NCBI RefSeq assembly: GCF_003350925.1
Contig: NZ_KZ857185.1
Location: forward strand, 1-64,000
Direction of reading: 5' to 3'
Length of the DNA: 64,000 bases
Source of the DNA: Dyella tabacisoli
GTDB taxonomy: Bacteria; Pseudomonadota; Gammaproteobacteria; Xanthomonadales; Rhodanobacteraceae
The position numbers and the translations under genes are program-made. The notes beneath the pieces were generated by a model. It was not told the DNA's origin. It saw only the letters and a program-made list of their open reading frames with translations, and ran no database searches. Below, piece after piece: positions 26,478 through 35,236 of the stretch; within the stretch, counting starts at the first letter, position 1, and every line of letters starts with the position of its first letter.

Positions 26478-26789
26478 ATGAATATGTCCAATCATTCATT
26501 TTCCATACGCGTCATTCTCTTTGCCCTGGGGTTATTTATCAGCTCCATGGCTTCCGCTGCAGGCCCTGTAGGCCAATGGTATGGGACCGCCCCCGTTTGC
26601 GGTTACAAGCTTGGAGACCAATGCCCCGCGAACACGGGGTACTCGCCCGTGTGTTATGCCCAGAAAGAGCGCGGCACCTCCACGGTTGATGAGTCAGTGG
26701 AGAAGAGATGCCCTAACCGCTTGAGTACGGGTTTTGGATCTGAGTGCTTGTCAGGGTGGAAGGTTTACTGCGAAAAATTTGTTCATTAA
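26478..26789 (+). CDS. small secreted six-cysteine protein of unknown function
   Basis: The 103-residue product is not recognised. It has a signal peptide (IRVILFALGLFISSMASA, cleavage near residue 27), and six cysteines in the mature part (about 41, 49, 59, 78, 90, 98), consistent with three disulfides. The mature N terminus is GPVGQWYGTAPVCG. A GAGGGGA ribosome-binding site seven bases before the ATG at 26478 supports this start. It lies 217 bases behind another small secreted protein gene with a look-alike terminator, but the proteins do not align obviously. Confidence 0.65.
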   Translation: MNMSNHSFSIRVILFALGLFISSMASAAGPVGQWYGTAPVCGYKLGDQCPANTGYSPVCYAQKERGTSTVDESVEKRCPNRLSTGFGSECLSGWKVYCEKFVH

Positions 26790-26842
26790 GTAAATGGCGA
26801 CTTCACCTCGGCGCGTTTAAAAATGCGTCGAGGCGATTGGAT

Positions 26843-26878
26843 AAAAAGGCAGAGTCATTTAAATGTCTCTGCCCTTTG
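26843..26878 (+). terminator. intrinsic terminator after the six-cysteine protein gene
   Basis: AAAGGCAGAG pairs with CTCTGCCCTTT around TCATTTAAATGT. The stem and loop closely resemble the terminator at 26294-26340, sharing the CATTTAAA core and CTCTG-CC-TTT side. It also sits just beyond the end of the convergent AhpD-like gene and may serve both. Confidence 0.8.
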
Positions 26879-26888
26879 ATCTTTAGGG

Positions 26889-27353
26889 TCAGGCCGCTTG
26901 CTGCGCTGCAGGTTGATAACTGCCCGGCACAGCCTGAAATGGAATCGCGATGCGGTTCCAGGCATTGATAAGAATGGTTGTCATGTTGAGGTTCAGCAAT
27001 TCTTCCTCTTCGAAAGAGGCGCGAGCCTGGGCATAGATTTCGTCCGATACGCCATGCTCACCGAGCCGGGTTACCGCCTCGCACCAGGCCAGTGCCGCGC
27101 GCTCGCGCTCGCTGTACAGCGGCGTTTCGCGCCAGGCTTGCAGTAGGTAAAGGCGCTGCTCGGTTTCGCCGGCGGCACGGGCATCTTTGGTGTGCATATC
27201 GATGCAATAAGCGCAGCCATTGAGCTGAGATACACGCAGCAGCACCAGTTCGATCAGGCTCTGCTCAAGCCCGCAATGATGAACGTAGCGGCCGAGTGCC
27301 AGCAGCGATGCGGTGGCTTTGGGGTAATCAGCATAGGAAAGGCGTTTTGTCAC
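26889..27353 (-). CDS. AhpD-like carboxymuconolactone decarboxylase family protein, ECF41 partner
   Basis: This 154-residue protein has the AhpD-type motif NGCAYCIDMHTKDA near residue 50, with the CxxC pair and downstream histidine needed for peroxidase-like redox chemistry. Genes of this family are the known neighbours of ECF41 sigma factors, whose exact gene partner they often are. It starts 40 bases after the sigma-factor stop on the same strand. An exact TGTCACA-N16-CGTC promoter overlaps the sigma-gene end, so it is probably transcribed by that sigma factor. The physiological substrate is unknown. Confidence 0.9.
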   Translation of the reverse strand: MTKRLSYADYPKATASLLALGRYVHHCGLEQSLIELVLLRVSQLNGCAYCIDMHTKDARAAGETEQRLYLLQAWRETPLYSERERAALAWCEAVTRLGEHGVSDEIYAQARASFEEEELLNLNMTTILINAWNRIAIPFQAVPGSYQPAAQQAA

Positions 27354-27393
27354 GGGAATGCTCCAGTTGGGCGGCCCGATGGGCCGGTCCTAT

Positions 27394-28287
27394 CTAAGAC
27401 GCATGACCAGGAGCAGATGTGACAGCATTGAGCCTTGCCAGTTTCTGCGGGTGCCGCAGTGAATGGATCGCGGTGATTTGCTCGCCGTCCGTTTCGATCC
27501 AGCAAACCGTTACCAGGGTGGCGTTGATCCAGCTAAACAGTGCGGGTGCACCGTTGAGCCAGTGCAGGCGATGTACGGCATGGCTGCCCTGGTAGCGCTG
27601 CGCGATTTGCGTGTAGAGCCGGATGAGCCGCTCGCTACCGTGTAACGGACGCAGGGCTGCGCGCACCACGCCACCGCCATCGGATAGGTGCAGCACATCG
27701 GCGGCAAACAAGGCTTTGAGTACATCAGGAGTCGGCTCTTGCAACGCCTGCATGAATTTTTCCAGCAGACGCTGCTGCACGGCCGGCGCGTAGCTGAAGC
27801 GCGGCCGGCCTTCACGCAGGCGTTGCTTGGCACGATGCGCGCGCTGGCGGCAGGCGTCTTCGGTAATGCCCAGCATGGCGGCGGCTTCGGCGTGGCTGTA
27901 ATCGAAAACGTCGCGCAGTAGAAACGCCGCTCGCTCATCCGCGCTCAAGCGCTCCAGCAACAGCAGGAATGACAGGTTGAGGCTTTCGCTGCGCTCGAGT
28001 TCTGATTCGGGCTGCTCGTCATCGGCGATCAACGGCTCTGGCAGCCAGGGGCCGGTGTAGTGCTGCCGCTCGGTCTTGGCGCGACGCAGGCGATCCAGTG
28101 CCAGGCGCGTGGTGACGGTGACGAGCCAGGCCTCGGCGTCATCGAGCGCATCGGTATCTTGCTGGTGCCAGCGCAGCCAGGCATCGTGCAGCACGTCTTC
28201 GGCGTCATTAGGCGTGCCCAGCATGCGGTAGGCCAGCCCGAACAAGCGCGGGCGGTGCTGCTGAAACAGAGCGGTTTGCGGGTCCAT
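27394..28287 (-). CDS. ECF41-type RNA polymerase sigma factor (SigJ-like)
   Basis: The 297-residue sigma factor has region 2 (TALFQQHRPRLFGLAYRMLG, DAEDVLHDAWLRW) and region 4 (DYSHAEAAAMLGITEDACRQ), then a C-terminal SnoaL-like extension of about 100 residues. The linker motif WLPEPL near residue 90 and DGGG near residue 205 are the two hallmarks of group ECF41. In that group the fused extension replaces an anti-sigma factor. The ATG at 28287 has a GGAA ribosome-binding site; an ATG four codons upstream is possible. It has its own consensus promoter, implying positive autoregulation. Confidence 0.93.
   Translation of the reverse strand: MDPQTALFQQHRPRLFGLAYRMLGTPNDAEDVLHDAWLRWHQQDTDALDDAEAWLVTVTTRLALDRLRRAKTERQHYTGPWLPEPLIADDEQPESELERSESLNLSFLLLLERLSADERAAFLLRDVFDYSHAEAAAMLGITEDACRQRAHRAKQRLREGRPRFSYAPAVQQRLLEKFMQALQEPTPDVLKALFAADVLHLSDGGGVVRAALRPLHGSERLIRLYTQIAQRYQGSHAVHRLHWLNGAPALFSWINATLVTVCWIETDGEQITAIHSLRHPQKLARLNAVTSAPGHAS
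27398..27424 (-). promoter_or_regulatory. ECF41-type promoter of the AhpD-like gene
   Basis: Read on the minus strand, TGTCACA (27424-27418) and CGTC (27401-27398) are separated by exactly 16 bases. This is the published ECF41 target pattern. The -10 element ends 44 bases before the start codon of the AhpD-like gene, and the whole promoter lies inside the last codons of the sigma gene. Confidence 0.85.
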
Positions 28288-28317
28288 CGAACGTTCCATT
28301 GGCGTAGATCTAGCCAG

Positions 28318-28344
28318 GACGTATCCACAGCCAAGAATGTGACA
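28318..28344 (-). promoter_or_regulatory. ECF41-type promoter of the sigma-factor gene
   Basis: On the minus strand TGTCACA (28344-28338) and CGTC (28321-28318) are separated by exactly 16 bases, identical in both boxes and spacing to the promoter of the AhpD-like gene. It lies 30 bases before the sigma-gene ATG, in the gap after lpxO. Confidence 0.85.
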
Positions 28345-28350
28345 GCACGA

Positions 28351-29295
28351 TCAACGCACGAAGGGGTAGGGGGCCAGAAAGACCAGCCAGATCATCAAGA
28401 CGATGCCGATGTACTTCAGTACGCGAAACAGCTTGGGATGCTTTTTCTTGAAGGTCCGGCTGCGTTCGCGGCTGCGCTGGTTGAGGGCGAACACGCGGTT
28501 GACGAAGCCGGCTTTCTCGGTCGCTGACTCCGTGTTGGGCGAGGCGGTGATTTTGCCCATAAAGGCACCTACGCGGTGGTTGATGGCGCTCATCCAGCGG
28601 GTACGTAACGGTCGCTCCACGTCGGCGAACAGGATGACGCGTGTCTGGTCGGTACGGTTTTCGGCCCAATGCACATAGGTTTCGTCGAAGACGACATCCT
28701 TGCCATCACGCCAGGCGTGGACTTCGCCATCGACGAATATGCGGCAATCGTCCGAGTTCGGTGTAATCAGGCCCAAGTGATAGCGTAAGGAGCCTGCAAA
28801 TGGATCGCGATGCGGATTGAGCTTGCTGCCCGGAGGCAGCAGCGCAAACATGGCGGCTTTCACGCTGGGAATAGACCTTAGCAGCGCTACCGTTTTCGGG
28901 CACAGTGTTTCGGCCGAGGTCAGTGGCTCGCCATACCACTTGAGATAAAAGCGCTTCCACCCTTGTTTGAAGAAGCTATTGAAGCTGGCATCGTTGTGCT
29001 TTTCGGCAGCACGGATATGCCCCTCGTCGAACAATTGCATGGCTTCTGCGCGAATGGTCTGCCAGTTCGCTTGCAGCAGATCCAGTTGCGGAAAGCCACG
29101 GCGATCCAGGATCGGTCGCGCCGGCACTGCCGAGAATGCATACATCAGCAAGTTATACGGGGCAAAGATCGCCGAGTGATCCACCAGTTGACGATCAAAG
29201 CGCAGTCGTGCCCGTCCGCGAAGATGCACTAGCAGCACGCATAGAGCGAAGAAGGCGAACAACAGAAATAGGGCGATTCGTGGTGCAAAAATCAT
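28351..29295 (-). CDS. lpxO: lipid A beta-hydroxylase LpxO (aspartyl/asparaginyl hydroxylase family)
   Basis: The 314-residue protein has an N-terminal membrane helix (about residues 4-24), a 2-oxoglutarate/Fe(II) dioxygenase core with LNPHRDPFAGSLRYHLGL, the later histidine in FDETYVHWAENRTD and Arg in TRVILFADVERP, and a C-terminal hydrophobic helix (VLMIWLVFLAPY). This layout matches Salmonella LpxO, which hydroxylates the secondary acyl chain of lipid A on the cytoplasmic side. The acyl substrate here is not known. It is followed by the ECF41 sigma gene, probably as a separate transcript. Confidence 0.88.
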   Translation of the reverse strand: MIFAPRIALFLLFAFFALCVLLVHLRGRARLRFDRQLVDHSAIFAPYNLLMYAFSAVPARPILDRRGFPQLDLLQANWQTIRAEAMQLFDEGHIRAAEKHNDASFNSFFKQGWKRFYLKWYGEPLTSAETLCPKTVALLRSIPSVKAAMFALLPPGSKLNPHRDPFAGSLRYHLGLITPNSDDCRIFVDGEVHAWRDGKDVVFDETYVHWAENRTDQTRVILFADVERPLRTRWMSAINHRVGAFMGKITASPNTESATEKAGFVNRVFALNQRSRERSRTFKKKHPKLFRVLKYIGIVLMIWLVFLAPYPFVR

Positions 29296-29342
29296 GTCGG
29301 ATGATTCGACGGCCGGTGCAAGGCCCTGATTCTACTCCTTAG

Positions 29343-30437
29343 CTAACGCGTCGTTGAGGCGACCTTGCGTAGCTGCTGCTGGGTCAGCTCGACATGTCGT
29401 TGCGGGCTGATCGGCAGATGAATCGGGTCGGTGACGCTGTTCTTGTGTCTTAGTGCGGCGATCATGCTGGTGGTGGGGTAGCGCCCTTGCGTGAGCGCTT
29501 CGGCGTCGATGGCTTGCACATGGTCGATCAGCGCGCGGTCTCGCTCTACATCAGGGGCAAAGTTGAAGCCGATACGACGTTCGATAAACGGAACAATGGC
29601 GGCGCCGAAGCTGAAGAACAGCTCGAAATCGAATTCTTCCAGCAGGCAGCCAACAATGTCTTGCGCACGCACGCCTTCATTGGAATAAGCGGCATGGTCG
29701 ATCGATGGGTACTTGGCTTGTCGAGCGCCAAAGTGCCGATCGAATTGTTGCTCGGGCGGCAGGCTTGCCCAGATACGTTGCACCTCGATCTCGACGTCGG
29801 GCCACAGTTGATGGCCATTGCGGCCGATGATGTCCGAGCTGAGCAGTACGCCATCGGGTGCCAGCGAGTTGCGCAGCGATCGACAGAAGGTTTCCAGCTC
29901 GGTGACGTGGTGAAAGAACTGGTTGACGATGATGACGTCTTGCGCAGGCCGTTCAAAGGGCCGGTTGCAATCGCAGGTCTCGAATGTGATCCACGGATCC
30001 AGGCCACGCGCTTTTGCCGATGCAGCGGCGTTGCGCATCAGCGTTGGGTTGAAATCCATGCAGATGATCTGAGCGGCCACGCCTGCTGCGCGCAATTGCT
30101 CGGCCAGATAGATCTCCATGCTTGCGGCACCGGAGCCGAGGCTCAGCACGCGCAGTGGCATTGAATGGCGCTGCGCTGCTCGGATGCGATCAAGATAGAA
30201 CGCTTCCGGTGAATCAATGCCAAGACGTTGCGCTTGCGGCGCAAGGTAGCGGCCCGACCAGTAATGAAAGATCGCCGGCAAGGTATCGCCCTGGTACTGC
30301 GGTGTCAGGTTGAAGGCCACGCGCTCGGCCAGCGCGCGTACGCGACGGCTTGCCGAAGCGGGGAGCTGCCGTGACAGCCATGCCACAGCGCGTTTGCCGA
30401 TGAGTCGGTGGCGATAGATCAACGCAGCCACAGTCAT
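29343..30437 (-). CDS. class I SAM-dependent methyltransferase
   Basis: The 364-residue protein carries a Rossmann methyltransferase fold: motif I RVLSLGSGAASMEIYLAEQL near residue 95, an acidic IICMDFNPTLM strand end, and motif IV DVIIVNQFFHHV near residue 165. About 90 N-terminal residues with VRALAERVAFNLTPQYQGD precede the fold and 130 residues follow it; both are unassigned. It lies upstream of lpxO on the same strand with a 47-base gap, so an envelope or lipid substrate is possible, but this is only inferred from position. Confidence 0.8.
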   Translation of the reverse strand: MTVAALIYRHRLIGKRAVAWLSRQLPASASRRVRALAERVAFNLTPQYQGDTLPAIFHYWSGRYLAPQAQRLGIDSPEAFYLDRIRAAQRHSMPLRVLSLGSGAASMEIYLAEQLRAAGVAAQIICMDFNPTLMRNAAASAKARGLDPWITFETCDCNRPFERPAQDVIIVNQFFHHVTELETFCRSLRNSLAPDGVLLSSDIIGRNGHQLWPDVEIEVQRIWASLPPEQQFDRHFGARQAKYPSIDHAAYSNEGVRAQDIVGCLLEEFDFELFFSFGAAIVPFIERRIGFNFAPDVERDRALIDHVQAIDAEALTQGRYPTTSMIAALRHKNSVTDPIHLPISPQRHVELTQQQLRKVASTTR

Positions 30438-30479
30438 GCTTGATGCTTCCTCGGCGGGTGGTGCGAGAGTATATGGCGG

Positions 30480-31280
30480 TCAGTGCCGCAGCACGTGAAC
30501 CGAGCCGCTACCGGGTCGATAACTGCGTACCAATGCACGATGCACATAAGCAACGGCGCGACGCACGGCGGTGCGTGGGGCCTGGCCTTTGGCAAGTTCG
30601 GCGGTGATCGCCGCGGCGAGGGTACAGCCGGTGCCGTGCCCTTCCAGCTTCAGGCGGGGGTGTCTTAGTTCGAGCATGCCGCGCTCGTCGTAGAAACGAT
30701 CCACGACCACGCGGCCTTCGGCATGGCCGCCTTTGAGCAGTACGGCGCGGCAGCCCAGTTCAAGCAGTGCCGCACCGGCGCGGTCGAAATCTTTTGCGTT
30801 GCGGATCGGCTCGCCGAGCAGTGCTTCGGCCTCTGGCACGTTCGGCGTAATGATGTCCGCCAGAGGCATCAATTCATGAACCATCGCATCGACCGCATCG
30901 GCTGCCAATAATCGCCCGCCGCTAGTCGCGATCATTACTGGATCGACCACCAGCCAGGCCGGCTTGCGAGTGCGCATTTCGCGAGCAACCAAGTGGGTGA
31001 TCGCTGCGCTGCCAAGCATGCCGGTTTTAACCGCGGCCACTGGAAAGTCATCGAATACCGCCGCCAGTTGGCTACGAATATGCGTCAGTGGCACCGGATG
31101 CACGGCGGTCACTTCGCGGGTGTTCTGCGAAGTGATGGCTGCGATGACCGATAGCCCATGCACGCCGCGTGCATGAAAGGTTTTCAGGTCGGCCTGGATG
31201 CCGGCACCACCGCCGGAGTCCGAGCCGGCGATGGTGAGGGCGGTGGGCATGGAGCGAGGGGGCTTGGTATGGCTGGTCAT
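30480..31280 (-). CDS. thiD: hydroxymethylpyrimidine/phosphomethylpyrimidine kinase
   Basis: This 266-residue ribokinase-like enzyme phosphorylates HMP and HMP-P in thiamine synthesis. The N-terminal [19 protein letters not shown] motif binds substrate, and [17 protein letters not shown] near residue 215 is the anion hole with the catalytic cysteine-glycine region. Length is usual. No other thiamine gene is nearby. Its start is 11 bases after the phoH stop on the same strand, so the two are likely co-transcribed. Confidence 0.95.
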   Translation of the reverse strand: MTSHTKPPRSMPTALTIAGSDSGGGAGIQADLKTFHARGVHGLSVIAAITSQNTREVTAVHPVPLTHIRSQLAAVFDDFPVAAVKTGMLGSAAITHLVAREMRTRKPAWLVVDPVMIATSGGRLLAADAVDAMVHELMPLADIITPNVPEAEALLGEPIRNAKDFDRAGAALLELGCRAVLLKGGHAEGRVVVDRFYDERGMLELRHPRLKLEGHGTGCTLAAAITAELAKGQAPRTAVRRAVAYVHRALVRSYRPGSGSVHVLRH

Positions 31281-31291
31281 TGCCTGGCGAG

Positions 31292-32671
31292 CTACAACGC
31301 CTCCGACGCAAAATCCGCCAGTCGCGAGCGCTCGCCTCGGCGTAAGGTGATATGCGCCGAATGCTCCCAGTGTTTGAAGCGATCGACCGCGTAGGTGAGG
31401 CCGGATGTCGTTTCGGTGAGGTAGGGTGTATCGATTTGTTCGACATTGCCCAGGCAGACGATCTTGGTGCCAGGGCCGGCGCGGGTGATGAGGGTTTTCA
31501 TCTGCTTTGGCGTAAGGTTTTGCGCCTCGTCGATAATCAGGTAACGCGACAAGAAGGTACGGCCGCGCATAAAGTTGAGCGCGCGGATCTTGATGCGCGA
31601 GGCCAGTAAATCATTGGTGGCCTGGCGTCCCCAGCTACCGCCTTCGACGGGGTTGGCCAGCACTTCGAGGTTATCGGTGAGTGCACCCATCCAGGGCGTC
31701 ATTTTTTCCTCTTCGGTGCCGGGCAGGAAGCCGATGTCTTCGCCCACCGATACCGTGGCGCGGGTCATGATGATTTCGCGATAGCGCTGCTGATCCATCA
31801 CCTGGGCCAGACCGGCGGCGAGTGCGAGCAAGGTTTTGCCGGTGCCGGCGGTGCCGAGCAGGGTGACGAAATCGACGTCGGGGTCCATCAGTACGTTGAG
31901 CGCGAAGTTCTGCTCGCGGTTGCGAGCGGCAATGCCCCATACGCTGTGATTGGAGTGGCTGTGATCGTCCAGCAGAACCAGCGTGGCCTTGACGTCGTCG
32001 ATGTGCAGCACGCGCAGCTCGACGCTGCTTTCGCCTGGTAGATACAGGCACTGATTGACGTACCAGTCCTCATCTTTAAGTCGATCGACTTTGTAAAAGG
32101 TGCGGCCACGCTCGTTCCACGACTGCACTTCGGGATGCTGATCCCAGAAACTCTCGGCTAACTCGGTCGAGCCGGTATAGAGCAGGGAGAAATCATCCAG
32201 CGCGCGATCGTTTTCGTAGTCCTCGGCATCAATGCCGTAGATCTTCGCCTTGATCCGTAGATTGATGTCTTTGGTGACCAGGATGACTGCGCGGCCTGGA
32301 TTCTGATCGCGCAGCTCAATCACGGACGACAAGATCAGATTGTCGGCCTTGCCGTGGCCATTGGTGGTGCGCTGCTGAAAGTACAGCCGGCCCACGGCCG
32401 AGCCGCGCTTGAGATTGACTCCTTGCGGACTGGTCAGGTCAAGCCCATTGCTGATGCCGTGGCCGTTGCCGTGTTCGATGAGTTCGTTGAGAAAGCGGCT
32501 GACCTGACGGCCGTTACGCGAGACTTCGGAGGCGCCTTTCTTTTTTTCATCGAGCTCTTCCAGCACGGTCATCGGAATGAAGACATCGTGCTCTTCAAAG
32601 CGAAAAAGCGAGGTGGGATCGTGCAGCAGGACATTGGTGTCGAGAGCGTAAATGCGTTTGCTTCCGGTCAT
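31292..32671 (-). CDS. PhoH-family ATPase with N-terminal PIN domain
   Basis: The 459-residue protein joins a PIN nuclease-like domain (residues about 5-150, beginning [13 protein letters not shown] and with acidic residues for metal binding) to a PhoH P-loop ATPase with GTAGTGKT near residue 250 and [10 protein letters not shown] near residue 375. PIN-PhoH proteins of this type (PhoH2/YlaK) are reported to act as RNA helicase-nucleases. The E. coli PhoH and YbeZ proteins lack the PIN part. thiD follows closely. Confidence 0.92.
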   Translation of the reverse strand: MTGSKRIYALDTNVLLHDPTSLFRFEEHDVFIPMTVLEELDEKKKGASEVSRNGRQVSRFLNELIEHGNGHGISNGLDLTSPQGVNLKRGSAVGRLYFQQRTTNGHGKADNLILSSVIELRDQNPGRAVILVTKDINLRIKAKIYGIDAEDYENDRALDDFSLLYTGSTELAESFWDQHPEVQSWNERGRTFYKVDRLKDEDWYVNQCLYLPGESSVELRVLHIDDVKATLVLLDDHSHSNHSVWGIAARNREQNFALNVLMDPDVDFVTLLGTAGTGKTLLALAAGLAQVMDQQRYREIIMTRATVSVGEDIGFLPGTEEEKMTPWMGALTDNLEVLANPVEGGSWGRQATNDLLASRIKIRALNFMRGRTFLSRYLIIDEAQNLTPKQMKTLITRAGPGTKIVCLGNVEQIDTPYLTETTSGLTYAVDRFKHWEHSAHITLRRGERSRLADFASEAL

Positions 32672-32819
32672 ACGGAAGGAACCTCGCTGGTCATGAGGTG
32701 AATAAAACGCGGCACGCGGGTTGCCGTGGGTGGGTGCTGCCAGTCATCAAGGCCGGCTCGCTGGTGGCATGCCGGCTTGATGGAGAAAACATGAATGAAT
32801 AGAGCAGGGTGGATACGTT

Positions 32820-33281
32820 TCACTTGGCGGGGATGGTGTCGAGCACAGCTTGGGCATGACCCGAGACTTTTACGTTGCGCCATTCTTGTACCAGTCGGCC
32901 ATCGGGATCGATGAGGAAGGTACTTCGTACGACACCCATGTGACGTTTTCCATACAGCACTTTTTCATGGATCACATCGAAGGCCTGACACCACGTTTCG
33001 TCGGTGTCGGAAATGAGCGGAAACGGCAGTTCTTGCTTGGCCGCAAAGTTGGCGTGGGATTTGGTCGAATCGCGCGAGACGCCAATGATTTCGGCGTGGC
33101 GTTTGCGAAAATCCGCGTAGAGGTCGCGGAAGTCTTTCGCTTCGGTCGTACAGCCCGGGGTGCTGTCCTTAGGGTAGAAATACACCACCACCCATTGACC
33201 CTTCAGGCTGTCGAGCTTTAGTTCGGCACCGTCGCCGGTGATGCCTTTGAGTTTGGGGGCTTTCTTGACAACTTCAGGCAT
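32820..33281 (-). CDS. bcp: peroxiredoxin of the BCP/PrxQ family
   Basis: The 153-residue thiol peroxidase reduces hydrogen and organic peroxides. The peroxidatic cysteine is Cys44 in STPGCTTEAKDFRD, and the conserved arginine is in VRSTFLIDPDG. The resolving cysteine five residues later in E. coli BCP is replaced by Lys49, and the alpha-3 resolving cysteine of the PrxQ type is replaced by Gln in AAKQELPFPL. The only other cysteine is Cys98 in ETWCQAF. It may work as a 1-Cys enzyme. A GAGAGA-like ribosome-binding site precedes the ATG. gcvR lies upstream on the same strand. Confidence 0.93.
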   Translation of the reverse strand: MPEVVKKAPKLKGITGDGAELKLDSLKGQWVVVYFYPKDSTPGCTTEAKDFRDLYADFRKRHAEIIGVSRDSTKSHANFAAKQELPFPLISDTDETWCQAFDVIHEKVLYGKRHMGVVRSTFLIDPDGRLVQEWRNVKVSGHAQAVLDTIPAK

Positions 33282-33573
33282 GGTCTCTCCTGCGAAGCCA
33301 GGGCTGGCTTCGACTGCTGGCTCGTTTCAAGGTTAGTTTCAGGGGTTGGGTGACGCTAATGACCGGCGCGTCGATAAAAGGCGTGCTCTGTGCGATCGGT
33401 GTAGCTCGATACGCTCGTTGCATGCACGCTCCTCGAAGGTCTCTGGGACAAAGACTAGCGCTTGCCGGGACGGATAACAGCCCCCGCGACATTTTCAGTT
33501 TAAGAGCCTGTTTTTATTGCCGTCCAAGCCCTGCAGAGCGATGAGGGCAGTGTAGGCCGATGTTTGGTCAGCG

Positions 33574-34137
33574 TCAGAACTTGACCGGATCCATGATGGC
33601 GTCGAGGTTCAGGCCATCGCAGAATTCGAGGAAATCGTCGCGCAAGGCGGCAATGTGAGTCTCCGCCGGAATGCCGATCGTGAACTGCGCCTGGAACATG
33701 GCTGCACCCGTTTGCATGGCCTGATAGCGCATCGAGCTCAGTTGCTCGACGCTGATGTCGTGGCGATCGAAGAAATCCACGATCTTTACCAGGATGCCCG
33801 GACGGTCGGCCGAAATGACCTCGATAAGGTAGGGCAGGCGGTGCGAGTCCTGCTCGCGCTCACGTGGCCCGGTGCGGTAATGCACCAGGCGCAACTCCTC
33901 GTCGCGGCCCAGTTTGGTCAGCGCTGTTTCCAATTTCGCCACGGCGTCCCAGGCTCCGGTCGCCAGCAAGGTCAGCGAGGTATCGGTGCCGATGGTGGCG
34001 ACCCGAGCATCGGCCAGGTTGCAGCCGGCATCGGTAATGCGCCGGGCCAGCGCCTGCAGCGGTGCGCGCGACGACGGTGTCATCGTCTGGATAAGCAGTT
34101 GGTTGTCGGTGCCTGCACGCGCAGAAGAACGGTTCAA
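33574..34137 (-). CDS. gcvR: ACT-domain protein GcvR (glycine cleavage system repressor)
   Basis: This 187-residue protein consists of two ACT domains. The first begins DNQLLIQTMTPSSRAPLQAL and has GCNLADARVATIGTD; the second starts YLIEVISADRPGILVKIVDFF and has ISVEQLSSMRYQ. That is the GcvR arrangement, which in E. coli blocks GcvA activation of the glycine cleavage genes. Those genes are not in the window. A TTG at 34137 is used because the ATG at 34083 would remove the first ACT strand. bcp lies downstream on the same strand. Confidence 0.87.
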   Translation of the reverse strand: MNRSSARAGTDNQLLIQTMTPSSRAPLQALARRITDAGCNLADARVATIGTDTSLTLLATGAWDAVAKLETALTKLGRDEELRLVHYRTGPREREQDSHRLPYLIEVISADRPGILVKIVDFFDRHDISVEQLSSMRYQAMQTGAAMFQAQFTIGIPAETHIAALRDDFLEFCDGLNLDAIMDPVKF

Positions 34138-34302
34138 AGGGGATCTACCTGTGGCAAATCCCGCACAGCGCGGGAATGGCGGGGAATCTAGGGCTGCCTT
34201 CAGGGCTGCCTTTGAAGGGTGCCCTGATCTGTTTGGAGCTTACTTGCCGCCCCGGTTCGCCCGCAAGTAACATAGTTGGCTTAGATTTTGGCGGAGCAAG
34301 CC

Positions 34303-35196
34303 TTGAATATTCGCGGAAGCATCTGCGCGCTGGTCACCCCATTTGCCGCAGATGGCGCACTCGACTTGGCGGCGTTCGGTCGATTGCTCGATTTTCAGAT
34401 CGAGGGCGGTACCGAGGCCGTGGTCGTGGCCGGCTCCACCGGTGAAGCGCACATGCTGGAGCATGACGAATACGATCGTTTGCTCGCCTTTGCGGTTGAA
34501 CGGGTCGCTGGCCGCATTCCTGTCATAGCCGGCACCGGCGAGGCAGCCACCGCTAAAACCGTTGCCTTGACCCGCCGTGCCCGTGCGCTGGGTGCCGATG
34601 CCGCGCTGGTGGTCGCCCCGTATTACGTGCGCCCAACGCAAGAAGGGCTGCGCCGCCATTTTCTCGAAGTGGCCGGGCACGGCGGCTTGCCGGTGCTGCT
34701 CTACAACGTACCCGGCCGCACCGCTTGCGATCTGCTGCCTGAAACGGTGGCCACGTTACGCGAGCACCCGGCCATCATCGGGATCAAGGAGGCGGTGGCC
34801 AGTGACGAACGAATCCGGGCCATGGCGGAACTTGTAGGCCCGAATTTCGTCTACTTGAGCGGTGACGACGCTACCGCCCGCAAAGCCATGCTGGGCGGTG
34901 CCGCCGGTACTATTTCGGTGGTAGCCAACTTGGCGCCTAAGGCGTTCCGTATGCTTTGTGATGCGGCGACACAGGGTGACCGGCAGGCTGCTGAACGCTA
35001 CGATGCGCTGTTGGAGCCATTGGTGCAGGCGCTTAACTGCGCGCCGAATCCAATTGCGGTGAAGGCCGGTTTGCCCGCATTGGGACTGGGTTCCGCCGTG
35101 CCACGCCTACCTTTGATTGAACTGGAAGACGGCCCTGACCGTGCACGCATACGCGAGGCGCTGGCAGGTCTGGCATCCTTGGCAGATGCTGCCTGA
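34303..35196 (+). CDS. dapA: 4-hydroxy-tetrahydrodipicolinate synthase
   Basis: This 297-residue TIM-barrel aldolase condenses pyruvate with aspartate semialdehyde in lysine and peptidoglycan precursor synthesis. Features are GSTGEAHML for pyruvate binding, the YNVPGRT segment with the catalytic tyrosine, and the Schiff-base lysine in IIGIKEAV near residue 160. The TTG at 34303 is chosen because GGAG lies six bases upstream and the product then starts MNIRGSICALVTPF; a TTG five codons earlier keeps the frame but lacks such a site. bamC follows, the usual order. Confidence 0.94.
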   Translation: MNIRGSICALVTPFAADGALDLAAFGRLLDFQIEGGTEAVVVAGSTGEAHMLEHDEYDRLLAFAVERVAGRIPVIAGTGEAATAKTVALTRRARALGADAALVVAPYYVRPTQEGLRRHFLEVAGHGGLPVLLYNVPGRTACDLLPETVATLREHPAIIGIKEAVASDERIRAMAELVGPNFVYLSGDDATARKAMLGGAAGTISVVANLAPKAFRMLCDAATQGDRQAAERYDALLEPLVQALNCAPNPIAVKAGLPALGLGSAVPRLPLIELEDGPDRARIREALAGLASLADAA

Positions 35197-35236
35197 CCCA
35201 CCGCCTTATAACTCTTAAGTTACGGAACCCGACTTC

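Noticed and set aside
32745..32782. Terminator downstream of bcp
   Set aside because: CATCAAGGCCGGC and GCCGGCTTGATG pair with a bulge, but there is no U-tract and the stem is imperfect; not strong enough to annotate.
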